From Chara braunii (lineage: Eukaryota; Streptophyta; Charophyceae; Charales; Characeae), in assembly GCA_003427395.1 (NCBI GenBank), contig BFEA01000018.1, positions 5,493,486 to 5,557,485 on the forward strand: a stretch of DNA of 64,000 nt, read 5' to 3'. Made by a program: the position numbers and the translations under genes. Below, in pieces: positions 23,080 through 33,020 of this stretch. Positions within the stretch are counted from its first letter, which is position 1. Each line of letters starts with the position of its first letter. Below the pieces are notes generated by a model. That model did no database searches. It saw only the letters and a program-made list of their open reading frames with translations, and had not been told where the DNA came from.

Positions 23080-23643
23080 AGGAACTTCTCAGAGGACTGT
23101 CGAAGTATGGAGGAGAGAATGCGAGGCATACGGTCCCAACGAGCCCCTTTTGGCCCTGTAAGCAGCACCGTCGGCCAGCCTAAGTGAAGGCGGGCCCGAC
23201 CAAGGCCAAGAGGCCTATTTTTCGGCCACCACGCAACTGGGGAAATTCAGGCAGTTGCGCACCGCCAGTTGGTTGAGAGCGCCCAGTTCCTGGCTGCCGT
23301 TTTTGTACGTAACCAAGGCAGGCCCTGGGCCAGATACACAACATGGGCCGAACAAAGGCTGTGGGCAGTTGGGCACAGGCAACCGTCACAGGCCCTGGGC
23401 CTGATTCGTTTGAACCAGGGCTCAGCCTCTCGGGGCCTATCGGAAGCTTCTGGGCAGGGGCCCAGCGCAGTCAGTCACACGCAGCAGGCAGGCCACTTCC
23501 ATTTAGGAAAGTTCCTGCCCTCGCATTGGGCATTCGGGCACTGGCTGCATGCTGCGCTGATTGCTGGCCAGGCCCACGCGCTCACGGGCGAGCGGGATGA
23601 GCAGGCAGCCATAGCCGAGCTGCGCTGCGCTAGCCGAGACTAT
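23080..23643 (+). other. 3' untranslated region of chromovirus 1
   Basis: This is 560 bp of GC-rich non-coding sequence with repeated CAGGCCCTGGGCC and CCAGTTGG words. The corresponding part of chromovirus 2 has the same composition and shared words. Open frames here overlap on both strands and have no domain. Confidence 0.55.
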
Positions 23644-23660
23644 GAGTAGGGGGTCGAGGT
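23644..23660 (+). promoter_or_regulatory. Polypurine tract
   Basis: GAGTAGGGGGTCGAGGT lies directly before the 3' LTR start. It is purine-rich with two pyrimidine breaks, in the position of the plus-strand primer. Confidence 0.6.
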
Positions 23661-24466
23661 TGTGAGATATGCGAGAGACATGCCTGGTGGTTGAGGCGAA
23701 CAGCATTGGCCGAGATCTGCTCGTACTACGGGGAGCTGTTGACGTCCCCAGCGGCATTGTAGATAGGCTAGATAGGATCCGCCATTTGTAGTCTGGGCGC
23801 AGAGCATCAGATAGGATGTCGGCATTGGTTCTTTGTTGATGATGATGAGGGCCTCATTCCACACCACTAAAAATGTAAGGACCCTCAGAAAATCATCGTT
23901 CCACCACTCCCTAATGACGAAAAAAACGAACTGCAGAATGTTTCCACATTGTCGGCTTTTAGGGTCCGCCCTCACTTTTTCAGGGCGGCCCAGGCAAAAC
24001 GAGGCGAAATCTCTAGGGAGCCCCCGGAGATGACTAGAAATGTGAGGTCGGGGACGTACGTGGCGCGTATTTGACGGATGCTGCCGCGGGGTTGTTCTTT
24101 TCCCAGCGAACCACGTATCCTCCCAACGGCTACGACGGCCTCGCAAGGAGACGGTGGTACCAGGTTTCCTCCTCACCTCAGATGTAGGGGCGAGTAAGTG
24201 TAGGGTGTTGTGGAACGAAAAAACAAGTTAGTGTAAATTAATCACCCTCGGCCAGTTGGGGCGCCCTTACAAAGTTAGGATTTTCTAGTGGTGTGGAACG
24301 AGGCCCTGAGACTATTCCAACATTGTCACTTGTGAGCTTTTGCTGTGCTCTTATTTGGTGAAACTCGTGTTGCAATTCTGCTTCTGGTTCGAGGTCACGA
24401 CTATCTGGTTTCATGTGTATGATGCTGCTTGGTTTCTGGAATTCGCTATCGCTCATTTTCCTTGCA
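23661..24466 (+). repeat. 3' LTR of chromovirus 1, interrupted by a MITE
   Basis: It starts TGTGAGATATG and ends CCTTGCA, as in the 5' LTR. The 806-bp length reduces to about 345 bp when the element at 23849-24306 and one TGA are removed. Confidence 0.88.
23849..24306. mobile_element. Harbinger/Tourist-like MITE (458 bp) in the 3' LTR
   Basis: The ends GGGCCTCATTCCACACCACT and AGTGGTGTGGAACGAGGCCC are inverted repeats with one mismatch. TGA flanks both sides (23846-23848, 24307-24309), and the empty site is visible in the 5' LTR as GATGATGATGAGACTATT. A 3-bp duplication and a GGGCC terminus fit PIF/Harbinger (Tourist) elements, though their usual target is TWA. There is no transposase frame, so it is non-autonomous. 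Confidence 0.85.
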
Positions 24467-24929
24467 CAAACAGTTCAACATTCGAATGCAATCACAACAA
24501 CTGCTCACACTTCAGACATGTTTCCCTTTCACACGACCATAGTTGGGTCTCCTTTAAACTCGACAAAGCAAGATCCTCCTACCGGTTTCATCGGCTTGCG
24601 AGCGGAATCATCAGAAAGGTGCGCTCTGCGTGAGCACGTCTGTCAAAAAGAGTGCAAAGTTACCCTCCTCAAAAAAGAATGGAAATAATTGAGCACCTCT
24701 TCTCGCAATGCCAGTCGTCAGTGTTGTTATGGTGTTGATTTAAAAGAAGAGGTAACTACGGCACAGTCATGAAAGCAGTTTGTAATTGCATTTCAAACTG
24801 CGTTTTAGTAGTTTAGTCAGGGCCCGAGGTTCAAATGCAGTTGAAACTCGGGCTGGCAGTTTTTAGTAGTTCAGTCATGCACGTGGCCCCTCTTTTTCCT
24901 TTTTCCCGTTTTTCTTTTTTTTTTTAATA
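24467..24929. other. Unassigned right flank of chromovirus 1
   Basis: An open frame crosses the LTR end (24340-24688) without any domain. A repeated TTTTAGTAGTTYAGTCA word at about 24804 and 24866 marks a small local duplication. Confidence 0.3.
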
Positions 24930-25193
24930 ATTCTCAGGCGTGGCCAACATCTTGGCAGTGGCCCCGCCACACGACGAGATGCTTTTTTTCTTTTTTTCTT
25001 TTAATTCTTGGGCGTGGCCGAGACATTTCGACCACAGCCCCACCACGCGACAAGGGAAAAAAAAAAGTAAAGAAGAAGAAAAGGGGGGGGGGGACGGGAA
25101 AATAACGAAAAAAAAAAACAAAAACCGGCTCCTCCTGGCCATGGGAGTGGCGGGCACTGACATTTCGACCGTAGCCCCACCATGCGACGGGAA

Positions 25194-25225
<32 letters not shown>

Positions 25226-25340
25226 AGGCGAAAAACAAAGGGGGGGGGAACGGGAAAAAAATGAAAAAAAAACAGAAAAACAGGAAAACAAAACAAAAAC
25301 CGGCTCCTCCTGGCTATGGGAGAGGCGGGCACTGCTAACA
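24930..25340. repeat. Compound minisatellite: GC-rich word alternating with poly-A/GAA tracts
   Basis: A word with GACATTTCGACC and AGCCCCACCA (24938, 25013, 25134, partly 25310) alternates with A-rich (GAA)n and G-run tracts. A CTCCTGGCYATGGGAG word occurs at 25134 and 25306. Long open frames on both strands here are low-complexity Lys/Glu or Phe/Ser runs, not genes. Confidence 0.7.
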
Positions 25341-26053
25341 GGCCACTGGCCACGCTGCCTGGACGGCGAACCTGTTCCACCTGAGCAGGCATTCCATCCT
25401 CTGGGTAATATGGTGGCAGAGGTGCATCCTGGAGATGGAGGGGGGAGAGGTAACAGACCAGGTAAGACAGCCCGTGCAGGCAGAGATCTCCAACGAATGG
25501 TAGGCAGCCAGACAAAAAATGGGTTTTGCCCACACCAGACACTACATCGACAAGATCAGAAGCAGCAAGAGAAAGGGAGAGCCGGCAAGCAACAGCGTCT
25601 GTAACAGCTGAAGCCCGTACCCGGCACTAGTAGCCAAGCATCCTCAAACTGGCCGAATGCAATTTGGCCATTTACTATGCAGGCACATGCCATCTGATTC
25701 AGTGGAAGTAGAGCAGGAATCCAGTACGGGGTAGGGTAGATGGGGGGTGGAGGGGGGGAAAGGGGGGGGGAACTAACTGGATTTGGCATAATCACACCAA
25801 CGTATGGGATCACGAAACTGACTACCATCGGCTGCAGAAATTGGCAGAAAAAGTCATAGCGTGGCTCTGCCCCAGAGATGACATGCGCTGCGGAGAGGGC
25901 TACGCTCCTCACTTCCACAACTGGACATATCAGATGGATTCAAATTCAAAATCATCTGTATTTTACTTTTTTTTTTCTTTTTCTTTATTATGAGAAACAA
26001 CCCCAGCTAATGCTACGGTTGGTATGAGCAGGCACCGCGAGCACTCCCCAGGA
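25341..26053. other. Unassigned sequence with G-rich and T-rich tracts
   Basis: No domain is recognisable. G runs lie at 25741-25772 and T/C runs at 25968-25988. Confidence 0.3.
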
Positions 26054-26107
26054 GGCTCCATCTATTGGTGGGGAGAAACACCTGCTGGAAAGCGGGTCCA
26101 GTGTCCC
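26054..26107 (-). mobile_element. Short SINE-like retroposon, copy 3
   Basis: It contains CTCCATCTATTGGTGGGGAG and CTGGAAAGCGGGTCCAGTGTCCC, matching the body of the family at 42338-42417 in reverse. No adjoining T run is directly attached; the nearest is at 25968-25988. Confidence 0.55.
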
Positions 26108-26693
26108 TGAACATTACAGTAGCTTGTTTGAACAGTCGTGTGGCTGTATTGACAGCAAGCTGCAGGGCCCGCCTATAAAGAGAGAGAAATTTGACTGGTA
26201 GTGCTACCCTGCAGCCTAAGTTGATTGCCCACATGACAGCCTAATGTAAGTGGTAGTTTGCACGAATCCCATGGCTGCCATTAAGAGGACTGGCCTCAGA
26301 CTCAGATGTGTTCTGCTTCTCCCCTTTCGCCCAGTCTGCAGCCCCTTGTCGTTAATATCACCTATGAGTGACCCCCAGTTCACGTTGGCAAGCACAACTC
26401 CCATTCCCCAGCCCCCACCCTTCAGAAATGGACCGAAAGGAAAAGCTACGTTGCACCTGTATTGCAAACTTTAGGCCAGGTCTCCTTTCAGGCCCACAAA
26501 GGCTCAACCTAAAATATTCAGGCCAGATGCTGGCTCATCATTTCCTTTAGTTGCCCATAGTTTCTCAGAACTGTGCCCACAGGAGCTGTCTGGGCAGTGT
26601 CTGCACCTTACTGTCCCTTTGGCCAGAGGTCACCATTTCTTCTGTCCGTGTCCCTGGGGTGTTGCACTGTGCTTCTGCTTGTGTCTGATGTGA
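26108..26693. other. Unassigned sequence
   Basis: Several short open frames exist on both strands with no recognised motif. Nothing more can be supported. Confidence 0.3.
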
Positions 26694-26724
26694 TCATGCA
26701 GGTCTGCCTGGCTGGGTCGGAGGG

Positions 26725-26825
26725 TGTGGGGGGGCGGGGGGGCGGGGGGGCCGGGGGGCGGGGAGGGGCCTGACGAAGGGGCGAGGGGGTGGTTGGGGGG
26801 TTTGTCGGGGGGTGTGGGATGAGGA
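26725..26825 (+). repeat. G-run tract with quadruplex potential
   Basis: Many runs of four or more G are separated by one to four bases (GGGGGGGCGGGGGGGCGGGG type). The minus-strand reading is a Pro-rich low-complexity extension of the LINE frame. Confidence 0.6.
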
Positions 26826-27032
26826 TGAAGTTAGGCTGGAGGTATGAGAAACCGGGGTCGCCGAGTGCCTTCCTCTGCCAGGTAGGCTCAGTCCTCCAAG
26901 GTTTCCGTTGATATCCAGGTCGTCAGTAAGGCCGCTGAATATCCTATGGGGATCTTGCCATATTTGTCTGTAGGAGTGGGGGATGTCTGATGTTGCCTGC
27001 TGTTCCTTTTCCTCTCGAAAGTCCTTTTTCAT
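26826..27032 (-). pseudogene. Likely C-terminal tail of the LINE ORF2
   Basis: A minus-strand frame, with MKKDFREEKEQQ at its start and IWQDPHRIFSGLTDDL further on, continues the LINE reading direction after the zf-RVT region. It has normal, non-repetitive composition before it enters the G-run tract. The assignment rests on position and direction; no domain is diagnostic. Confidence 0.4.
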
Positions 27033-27157
27033 GACCTTCCATGCTTCTTAAGTGCAGGTCCTAATCACCTCCTCTATTGTTTGTTGGGCCTGTTGCAGCC
27101 CGAACTGGTGGTCTTTCCTTTCTTTTTTTTTTTCTTTTTTTTTCTTTTTTTTCTTTT

Positions 27158-27480
27158 TTAGGAGCACCTTGCACGCCAGACCAGCATTAGCATGTGTAGC
27201 CGAATGTAGGAGAAGAGGTTAACGGGGACCACCGGGCCTGTAGGTGCTGGTTCTTTCCTAATAACAGGAGACCGAGGTCCCACGGGATATGGAATGATGT
27301 GAGGGAGTGCAAGGCGGGTTACAGATTTGGGCCACCATTGGGCAGGCCAAGAGGCAGTGCTCCAGTGTTGCTCGGGCAGGTGGCAGCGCTCTCCCGAGAA
27401 TAAGAACAGATGGGGAATAGAAGGCCTTTCTGTTCCAGGTTCGTTCTGGATACGTGCCAGTCCGGTGTGGGGAGGCATCT
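27158..27480 (-). pseudogene. LINE C-terminal zf-RVT-like region
   Basis: The minus-strand translation includes ATLEHCLLACPMVAQIC, which resembles the C..ETxxHxxxxCP zinc region after the RT of plant L1 elements. In another frame the downstream IRLHMLMLVWRARC resembles the following W-x-x-R conserved segment. A frameshift between them marks decay. Confidence 0.55.
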
Positions 27481-27639
27481 ATGAAGGATCTGCCGTTGCA
27501 GTGATTTTTATTTTTTTATTTTTTATTACCTTTTTTTTCAATGGCAGTCATTTCGTTTGTCGTCGGGCCCGGCCTCCGAATTTTCAGGAGTAGCCAGTTT
27601 CCCTATTTTCCCATGCGGGAAAGGTACTAGTGGTTTAAC

Positions 27640-27697
27640 ACAAGCTCCAATCTATTCGTGGGGAGTAGCACGTGCTGACAACCGGACTCAGCGTCCC
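27640..27697 (-). mobile_element. Short SINE-like retroposon, copy 4
   Basis: It contains GCTCCAATCTATTCGTGGGG, then AGCACGTGCTG, and ends ACTCAGCGTCCC. It matches the copy at 42338-42417 in reverse with few changes. Confidence 0.6.
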
Positions 27698-28080
27698 TTA
27701 TGAAATAATTTGTTTTTTTTCTTTTTGGCCCGGCCGGGCAAGTGGACCCAGGCCACTCTGCTAGCCTAGGCGCAATGTAAATCTCGAAAAGATCTACAAC
27801 ATACTTTCTTTTTTTTTTAGAATTTTTTGAACCCTAAATAATTCCTGAAAGTTGTGGCCGCAACCCAAACGCGGCCCACCCGCGGTCAGAGGGCGGCGGT
27901 CGAGATCCCGGCCCCACGCCGAGTTTGACTCCGCGGCCGCAGGTGATACATAAATGTCAGGGCTTGGCATTCGATCGAAGGATCCTGAATACCTAGCCCC
28001 CCTTCGATTTTTGACTCTGGGTAACACATTCTGTGACTCATGGTCCCCTCTGGACGCCAACAGTGCCCAACACAACATTA
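27698..28080. other. Unassigned GC-rich segment inside the LINE
   Basis: It contains the word GGCCCGGCCGGGCAAGTG and CTAGCCTAGG (27727-27770), which resemble one end of the hAT-like MITEs at 46991 and 49143. The remainder is GC-rich with no domain. It separates the LINE palm from its zf-RVT region and may be an insertion. Confidence 0.4.
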
Positions 28081-28264
28081 TTGATTAGAAGTGTCCTGCC
28101 AAACAATGATGTATGTTGATTCTTCCATTGCTTCATTTTATCCAAAGTCAGAGTAGAACTTCATGCATCATTAGTACTTGATTTCCCTTGTGCTGTAAGA
28201 ACAACCCCTGGTACTCTTATTGGAGCCTCAAGTGGTAGTCATTTCACTCTTGGCAATTCTGGAG

Positions 28265-28560
28265 ATCTTTCCACATTGAGGTGAATCCACCAGCCCTGCG
28301 TTTTACTCCCTCAATGAACTACTATATGATATTAGAGAAATTTATCCACAACTCCATGGGTGTTTTTATCTTGTCCATATTGTTGATGAGGCCTCCATCA
28401 TAATGGCTAAGTCGTCAGCAAACATAGAGTCTGACTCCCTCAATGAGCTACTACTATATGCTATTAGAGAAATTAATCCATGACTCCATGAGTGTTTTTA
28501 TCTTGTCCATATTCGTTTATGATGCCTCCATCATAATGGCTAAGTCGTCAGCAAACATAG
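28265..28560. repeat. Tandem duplication of about 130 bp across the LINE FADD motif
   Basis: CTCCCTCAATGAACTACT (about 28306-28435) recurs as CTCCCTCAATGAGCTACT (28436-28560). Both copies carry the complement of the FADDLAIMMEA codons. Confidence 0.8.
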
Positions 28561-28975
28561 AACAAATTAGAATAGCTACTTCTGGAATCCATGCAATTTG
28601 CAAACATCTAAGATTAGGATTACTACGGAGGTTAGTTCCCAGAGTTTCCATAATGATCAGAAAAGAAAAGGAGCTAGTAAGTCTCCCTGTCTTACTGACC
28701 TTTGGAGATGAATCTTTGGAGACAGCAAGTCATTTACTTGAACTCGAGTAGTAGTGTTTGAGTGAAGGATCTGAATCCATCTTCTTATGTTTCTGCCAAC
28801 AAAAATGATCTACAAACATTGAGAAAGCGCAAACCTACATGATCATACGCTTTCTCAAAATCAATCAAAGTGAAAGCGTCGTTCTGCTGATTCTGTTTTC
28901 ACAGGTTAATCATTTCATTAACTAACAATATATTGTCTTGTATATTCCTCCCTTCAATAAACCCTGCTTAAGAAT
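28392..28975 (-). pseudogene. LINE reverse transcriptase, palm
   Basis: The minus strand reads GFIEGRNIQDNILLVNEMI, then FTLIDFEKAYDHV (motif A with its Asp) and FADDLAIMMEA (motif C). These are hallmark L1-type RT motifs. Stops fall within and between them, and motif C is present twice because of the tandem duplication. Confidence 0.85.
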
Positions 28976-29319
28976 GGTGAGTAACTGGGTAGCACGGCGA
29001 ACGTGTTCCAGTTCGCGCGATCCTACACGAACACGTTCTCCAGTTCGCGCGAACGGGTCAAGAACATGTTCTCGCGAACGTGTTTTTGAGGCCGGCGAAC
29101 GGGGTTCGCCTGGGCCGGTACCGGTCGCCGACGGGGCTTTGGAGGGACCTGGGGGAGCGTCGGTGGTTGTGTTGGGGTGGGGGAGGGCGCAGGAATCCGG
29201 TCCACTTTGAGGGGAGGGCGGGGAAGGGTCAGTTCGGAATTTGAAGCTGTTCAGTCCTGCCCGCGCAGGCCCCGCGCTCCAGCTGCTGCCACGTTCAGCG
29301 CCCATAGGTGTCAGGTAAG

Positions 29320-29540
29320 ACACCTCCCCGTCCTCCTCATCCTCCTTCTCGTCCTCCTCCTCGTCCACCTCCTCACCCTCCTCCACATCCTCCATCTCCT
29401 CCTCCTTCTCAAGTCCGGTCCTCATCGCGTGGCTGCCACGGCAAGAGCGACCTTTTTTTTTCGGGTTTTTTTTATCTTCTTCTTCTTCTTCTTCTTTTTC
29501 TTCTTTTTCTTCTTCTTCGTCTCTGTCATCGTATTTTCTC

Positions 29541-29600
<60 letters not shown>

Positions 29601-30121
29601 CATCCTCCTCCCTCTCCTCCTCTGTCTCCTACTTCTCCCCGAGTTCTGTCATCGTCATGCGGCTGCCAGGTCAGCATGCGCGACGTTTTTTTTTCCGTTT
29701 TTTTCAATCTTCTTCTTCTTCTTCAAATCTTATTTTTTTCTTCTTCTTCTTATTCTTTTCTTCTTCTTCTCTTCTTCATCTCTTCTTCATCTCTTCTTCT
29801 TTTACTTCTTGTTCATCTCTCCTCATGTCCTCGTCCTCCTCCATCTCCTCCTCCTCCCCAAGTTTGGTCGTCTTCGTGCGGCTGCCACCTCAGCACGCAC
29901 GACGGTAATTTTTTTATCTTCTTCTTCTTCTTTTTCAAATCGTCTTTTTCATCTTCTTTTTGTTCGTCTTCTTCTTCTTCCCTTCTTCTTCTTCTTCTTC
30001 CCTTCTTCTTCTTCTTTTTCTTCTTTTTCTTCTTCACTTCGTATCTTCTTCTCTTCTACTTCTCCTTTCGTCGTATTTTCTCCTCCTCCTCCTTTTGTCA
30101 ACTTCGTCTCCTTCTCCTCCA

Positions 30122-30181
<60 letters not shown>
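29320..30181. repeat. (CTC)n, (CTT)n, (ATT)n, (CT)n microsatellites with a three-copy spacer word
   Basis: A spacer of the type GGTCxTCxTCRTGCGGCTGCC plus a GCACGAC-like end occurs at about 29413, 29643 and 29864 (period about 225 bp), between triplet tracts. (ATT)n covers 29541-29600 and (CT)n runs to the N gap. Very long open frames on both strands here are pure low complexity. Confidence 0.85.
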
Positions 30182-30458
30182 NNNNNNNNNNNNNNNNNNN
30201 NNNNNNNNNNNNNNNNNNNNNNNNNNNNNNNNNNNNNNNNNNNNNNNNNNNNNNNNNNNNNNNNNNNNNNNNNNNNNNNNNNNNNNNNNNNNNNNNNNNN
30301 NNNNNNNNNNNNNNNNNNNNNNNNNNNNNNNNNNNNNNNNNNNNNNNNNNNNNNNNNNNNNNNNNNNNNNNNNNNNNNNNNNNNNNNNNNNNNNNNNNNN
30401 NNNNNNNNNNNNNNNNNNNNNNNNNNNNNNNNNNNNNNNNNNNNNNNNNNNNNNNNNN
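30182..30458. other. Assembly gap (N)
   Basis: This is 277 N bases directly after a (CT)n tract and before a C2-A17 run. The gap is probably collapsed simple repeat. Single Ns also occur at 48585 and 62140. Confidence 0.99.
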
Positions 30459-30576
30459 CCAAAAAAAAAAAAAAAAACACAAAACGGCCGCGTTTGTCGG
30501 ATTTCCATGCCCGAACACGTTCGGGCGAATGTGTTCGCATTCGCCGACGGACGCGAACGCCGTGCAACGCAGTTAT

Positions 30577-30969
30577 CACTCGTATGGAATGGTTTGCTAC
30601 TGTTTTGGCTAACATTTTATAGACAACCATCATAGTGTTATAGGTTTATAATTCTTAATATTTGTCTTATCACCTCTCTTGTACAAAAAAGGTAAGATTC
30701 CTTGACCAACTATTTCAGCCATTCGCCCAGATTCTTAAACATATTCGTAGTATTTCATTGGATCATTAAAGAAGGTCATCTACCCCTAATGTTTTATCTT
30801 TTTCGAGTTGTATAAGGACTATCAAAATTTCTTCTTTAGTGACTGACTCTTCCAACCATCTCGTTGATCTTGGTTTAGGGATTGTGTTAGTGGTTTCGGA
30901 AACCCGTATATGGCTTGATCGGCTTTCTCCACATCCACACTCGAAACAAAGGGGTTTTGAAATAATCAC
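30577..30969 (-). pseudogene. LINE reverse transcriptase, fingers
   Basis: The minus strand reads WLEESVTKEEILIVLIQL, EKDKTLGVDDLL (family: DKAPGPDG), FLYKRGDKTNIKNYKPIT (family: P-x-x-NYRPI) and MVVYKMLAKTVAN. The order and spacing match the N-terminal part of L1-type RT. The G-P-D-G core is degraded and stops are present. Confidence 0.75.
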
Positions 30970-31458
30970 AAGCGACCTTCACACTATTGGCCAAGGAAAA
31001 AAAAACTCCTGTCGTGGCTTGGTAGGATCTATCGAGGCTTCAATTCTATATTTCTTGGCTCGTGATTTGGCAAGAGCAAAAAATGAAGTATCCATCTGAC
31101 ACTCGGTCGAATATTTGGTTAATGTACCCCTGATTAAGTGACCTCGCCAAAGTTGTTGAGCAAAGGTGAGAAGTTAATTTGACAAGTCTCGCATGTTTGA
31201 GGGTTGGATGACTATGACAGAGTGAAAATTTTGTTCATAATTAAGAATTTATTCCTGAATTTCAATTTTCTACATGTATTTGGATTTGGCTATTAGTTTA
31301 AATTCTTTAGAATATTCGTTGCATTTTTTAGCAATGAAAATTAACCCGTTGTTAAACCAGGATATCTATGAATCGTGTTTCTCCTTAGTAGTCTGTCAAA
31401 ATTTCCAAAGTTCTTAAATATAAGTTCTAAATCCTATTTGGGTGAGAAGAGAAGTATT

Positions 31459-31460
<2 letters not shown>

Positions 31461-31490
<30 letters not shown>

Positions 31491-31611
31491 GGCAAAAATG
31501 GGCCCAGTGCCCAAGGCTGATATTACCAATGAAAACTGCTTGAGGTCGGGGTCCTCACAGTCTACCCGGAGTGGACGAAACGAATTTGTTGAAAACCGGG
31601 TTCAGCGGCCC
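31461..31611 (-). mobile_element. SINE-like retroposon, longer subfamily, copy 2
   Basis: A long T run at 31461-31490 is the reversed poly-A tail. The body contains GGTCGGGGTCCTCACAGT and ends AACCGGGTTCAGCGGCCC, matching the copy at 772-901. It sits inside the LINE between endonuclease and RT. Confidence 0.65.
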
Positions 31612-32281
31612 TCATATGTTTGATGAAAATGATCATGATGGTAATGCTAATGATATTGATGCTAATGATGATACTGATTCATGCTCATATGCATTATAGT
31701 AGACTACTTATAAAATTATTCTGGCTTCCTTAACCTAAAGTAACTCTTGCCTTCCTTGTACCAGGACATACTTGCTCAGAGACAATACCAACCAAACCAA
31801 AATCACCCATAGCTGATCTCTTCTCACCACTAAGCAGCCCCCCCCGGTTCACCACTGGCGTACCTTCCTCCCTCAGCAAACCCCAGATCTCTCTACAAGA
31901 CCTCATACTCCTGCGATTTGCAGGTTACAGGGCAACGCCCCAGCTCCGGCCAGCGTCATTCTGGCATCGGCAAGCCAGGGGCACAGAACAGAACAACTCT
32001 GCAGATATCAGTCCGGGTTCGACCTTCTATGAACTCACATACCCCGGATATGAGCGAAGACTAAATGCTACCGAAGATCCAGAAAACCAGAAAACTTCAT
32101 ATGACGTAACTAAGGCATGTCCCCTTTTCAGAATACAAAGAAGAACCACCGGGGTCATTACCCGGTTTCTGCTAAGACTAATTGGAAAAAGGGAATAGGT
32201 GAAGCCCATTCAATCCACCTTCAACCACTTATAAAACCATCGTCCCTGATCTGGTTTCTTTCAAAAAGATAAGAGTACTAC
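31612..32281. other. Unassigned sequence between LINE endonuclease and RT
   Basis: It starts with a degenerate GATGATGMTAAT repeat (31620-31690). The remainder has one minus-strand frame (32027-32209) without a diagnostic motif. Confidence 0.35.
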
Positions 32282-33020
32282 TCACATTTTATGATACGCC
32301 CCTGGCCAAGGACTCTGAGGCAAAATGTTGGCTCTCATTAACTCCCTATCTAAATCCTCTGACATGAGAATCAAGTCTATTTGGGGTCTAGACTGATGCA
32401 AGGTGCCGCAATTGTTAATGCATGTATACAAACGTTTTTTGTGGAAAAATACATTTATACGTATCAAAAAGATTTTCTGAATCACATAAATGTTAAATTA
32501 TTATTCCATCCTCTTCAATATAGCTTGGACAGGGTTGCAGTATCTTACGGTGATCCAACCATCTCTCTGGGCAGTGTTAAAGTCCCTTGCTATAACTATT
32601 GGGATGTCGTTTAGAATATGCTCATGAATATCTTGAAAGAACGGTTTTCTATCCCGCAATTCATTAGGGTCGTAAATGCTAAGAACACGTATTATTTCCA
32701 ACTCAAACGCTACCAAAGCACAAACCCATCGCCCCTGTTCCTGATCAGCCGAGCAATAATACTATCACAGCTCGTGAGTCTGAGGGGACCCAAATAACCA
32801 CTCCTGTTGATCCACTACGACGCATGAGCCAGATACTTTTGAAAATGTCAAGCTAGGTTATGGACCCTTTTATGAGTAGGAGAATTTGTAAGATGTGTCT
32901 CCTGAATACAAATTAAATTTGGGCACAAACGCCCCCTCACTCCCTTGAGATGCTCTAAAATAGCCCTTCTCTTCTTATCATCTGCAGCAATCAAGGTTGA
33001 TGGGCATAATTTTGGCATAG
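32282..33020 (-). pseudogene. LINE AP-type endonuclease
   Basis: This enzyme nicks the target to prime reverse transcription. The minus strand reads DDKKRRAILEHL, LICIQETHL (the E of the QETH active-site motif), then SIYDPNELRDRK, DIPIVIARDFNTAQRDGW (family: GDFN) and SRPQIDLILMSEDL (family: SRIDxxLxS). Motif order and spacing match L1 endonucleases. The usual G of GDFN is R, and the frame is split near 32490 and 32720. Confidence 0.85.

Larger units (their letters stand above)
15782..24466 (+). mobile_element. Chromovirus 1: decayed Ty3/gypsy LTR retrotransposon
   Basis: A complete layout is visible: 5' LTR, primer binding site, long leader, gag with a CCHC knuckle, protease, RT, RNase H, integrase, chromodomain, polypurine tract and 3' LTR. 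This is the Ty3/gypsy (chromovirus) order. Stops and at least five frameshifts interrupt gag-pol, so it cannot move by itself. It is closely related to chromovirus 2 (49570-64000). The five bases outside the LTRs differ (GTGTA against CAAAC), so no target duplication is visible; old age or LTR recombination could explain that. Confidence 0.92.
28979..30582. mobile_element. Inverted-repeat insertion with CGAAC palindromes and microsatellites, in the LINE
   Basis: The ends GAGTAACTGGGTAGCACGGC and (reversed) GAGTGATAACTGCGTTGCAC form an imperfect inverted repeat of about 25 bp, with a perfect GCACGGCG core at 28992-28999 and 30558-30565. Just inside each end are palindromes such as GTTCGCGCGAAC and GAACACGTTC. 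The middle is microsatellite DNA and an N gap. It separates LINE RT fingers from palm, so it is younger than the LINE. No transposase is visible and the class is unknown. Confidence 0.55.
26694..33020 (-). mobile_element. Decayed L1-type LINE (non-LTR retrotransposon)
   Basis: In minus-strand order I see an APE-type endonuclease (33020 to 32282), the RT fingers (30969 to 30577), the RT palm with FADD (28975 to 28392) and a C-terminal zf-RVT-like region (27480 to 27158). This is the ORF2 order of plant L1 elements. The gene is broken by stops and frameshifts and by insertions at 28992-30565 and 31461-31611, plus unassigned pieces at 27500-28080 and 31620-32280. The separate parts share strand and order, so I treat them as one element. 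Two overlapping elements would also be possible. Confidence 0.78.

Noticed and set aside
28922-30633. Very long open frames on both strands across 28922-30633
   Set aside because: They are triplet microsatellites and an N gap translated as poly-Ser, Phe, Glu or Lys, with no domain and equal openness on both strands.
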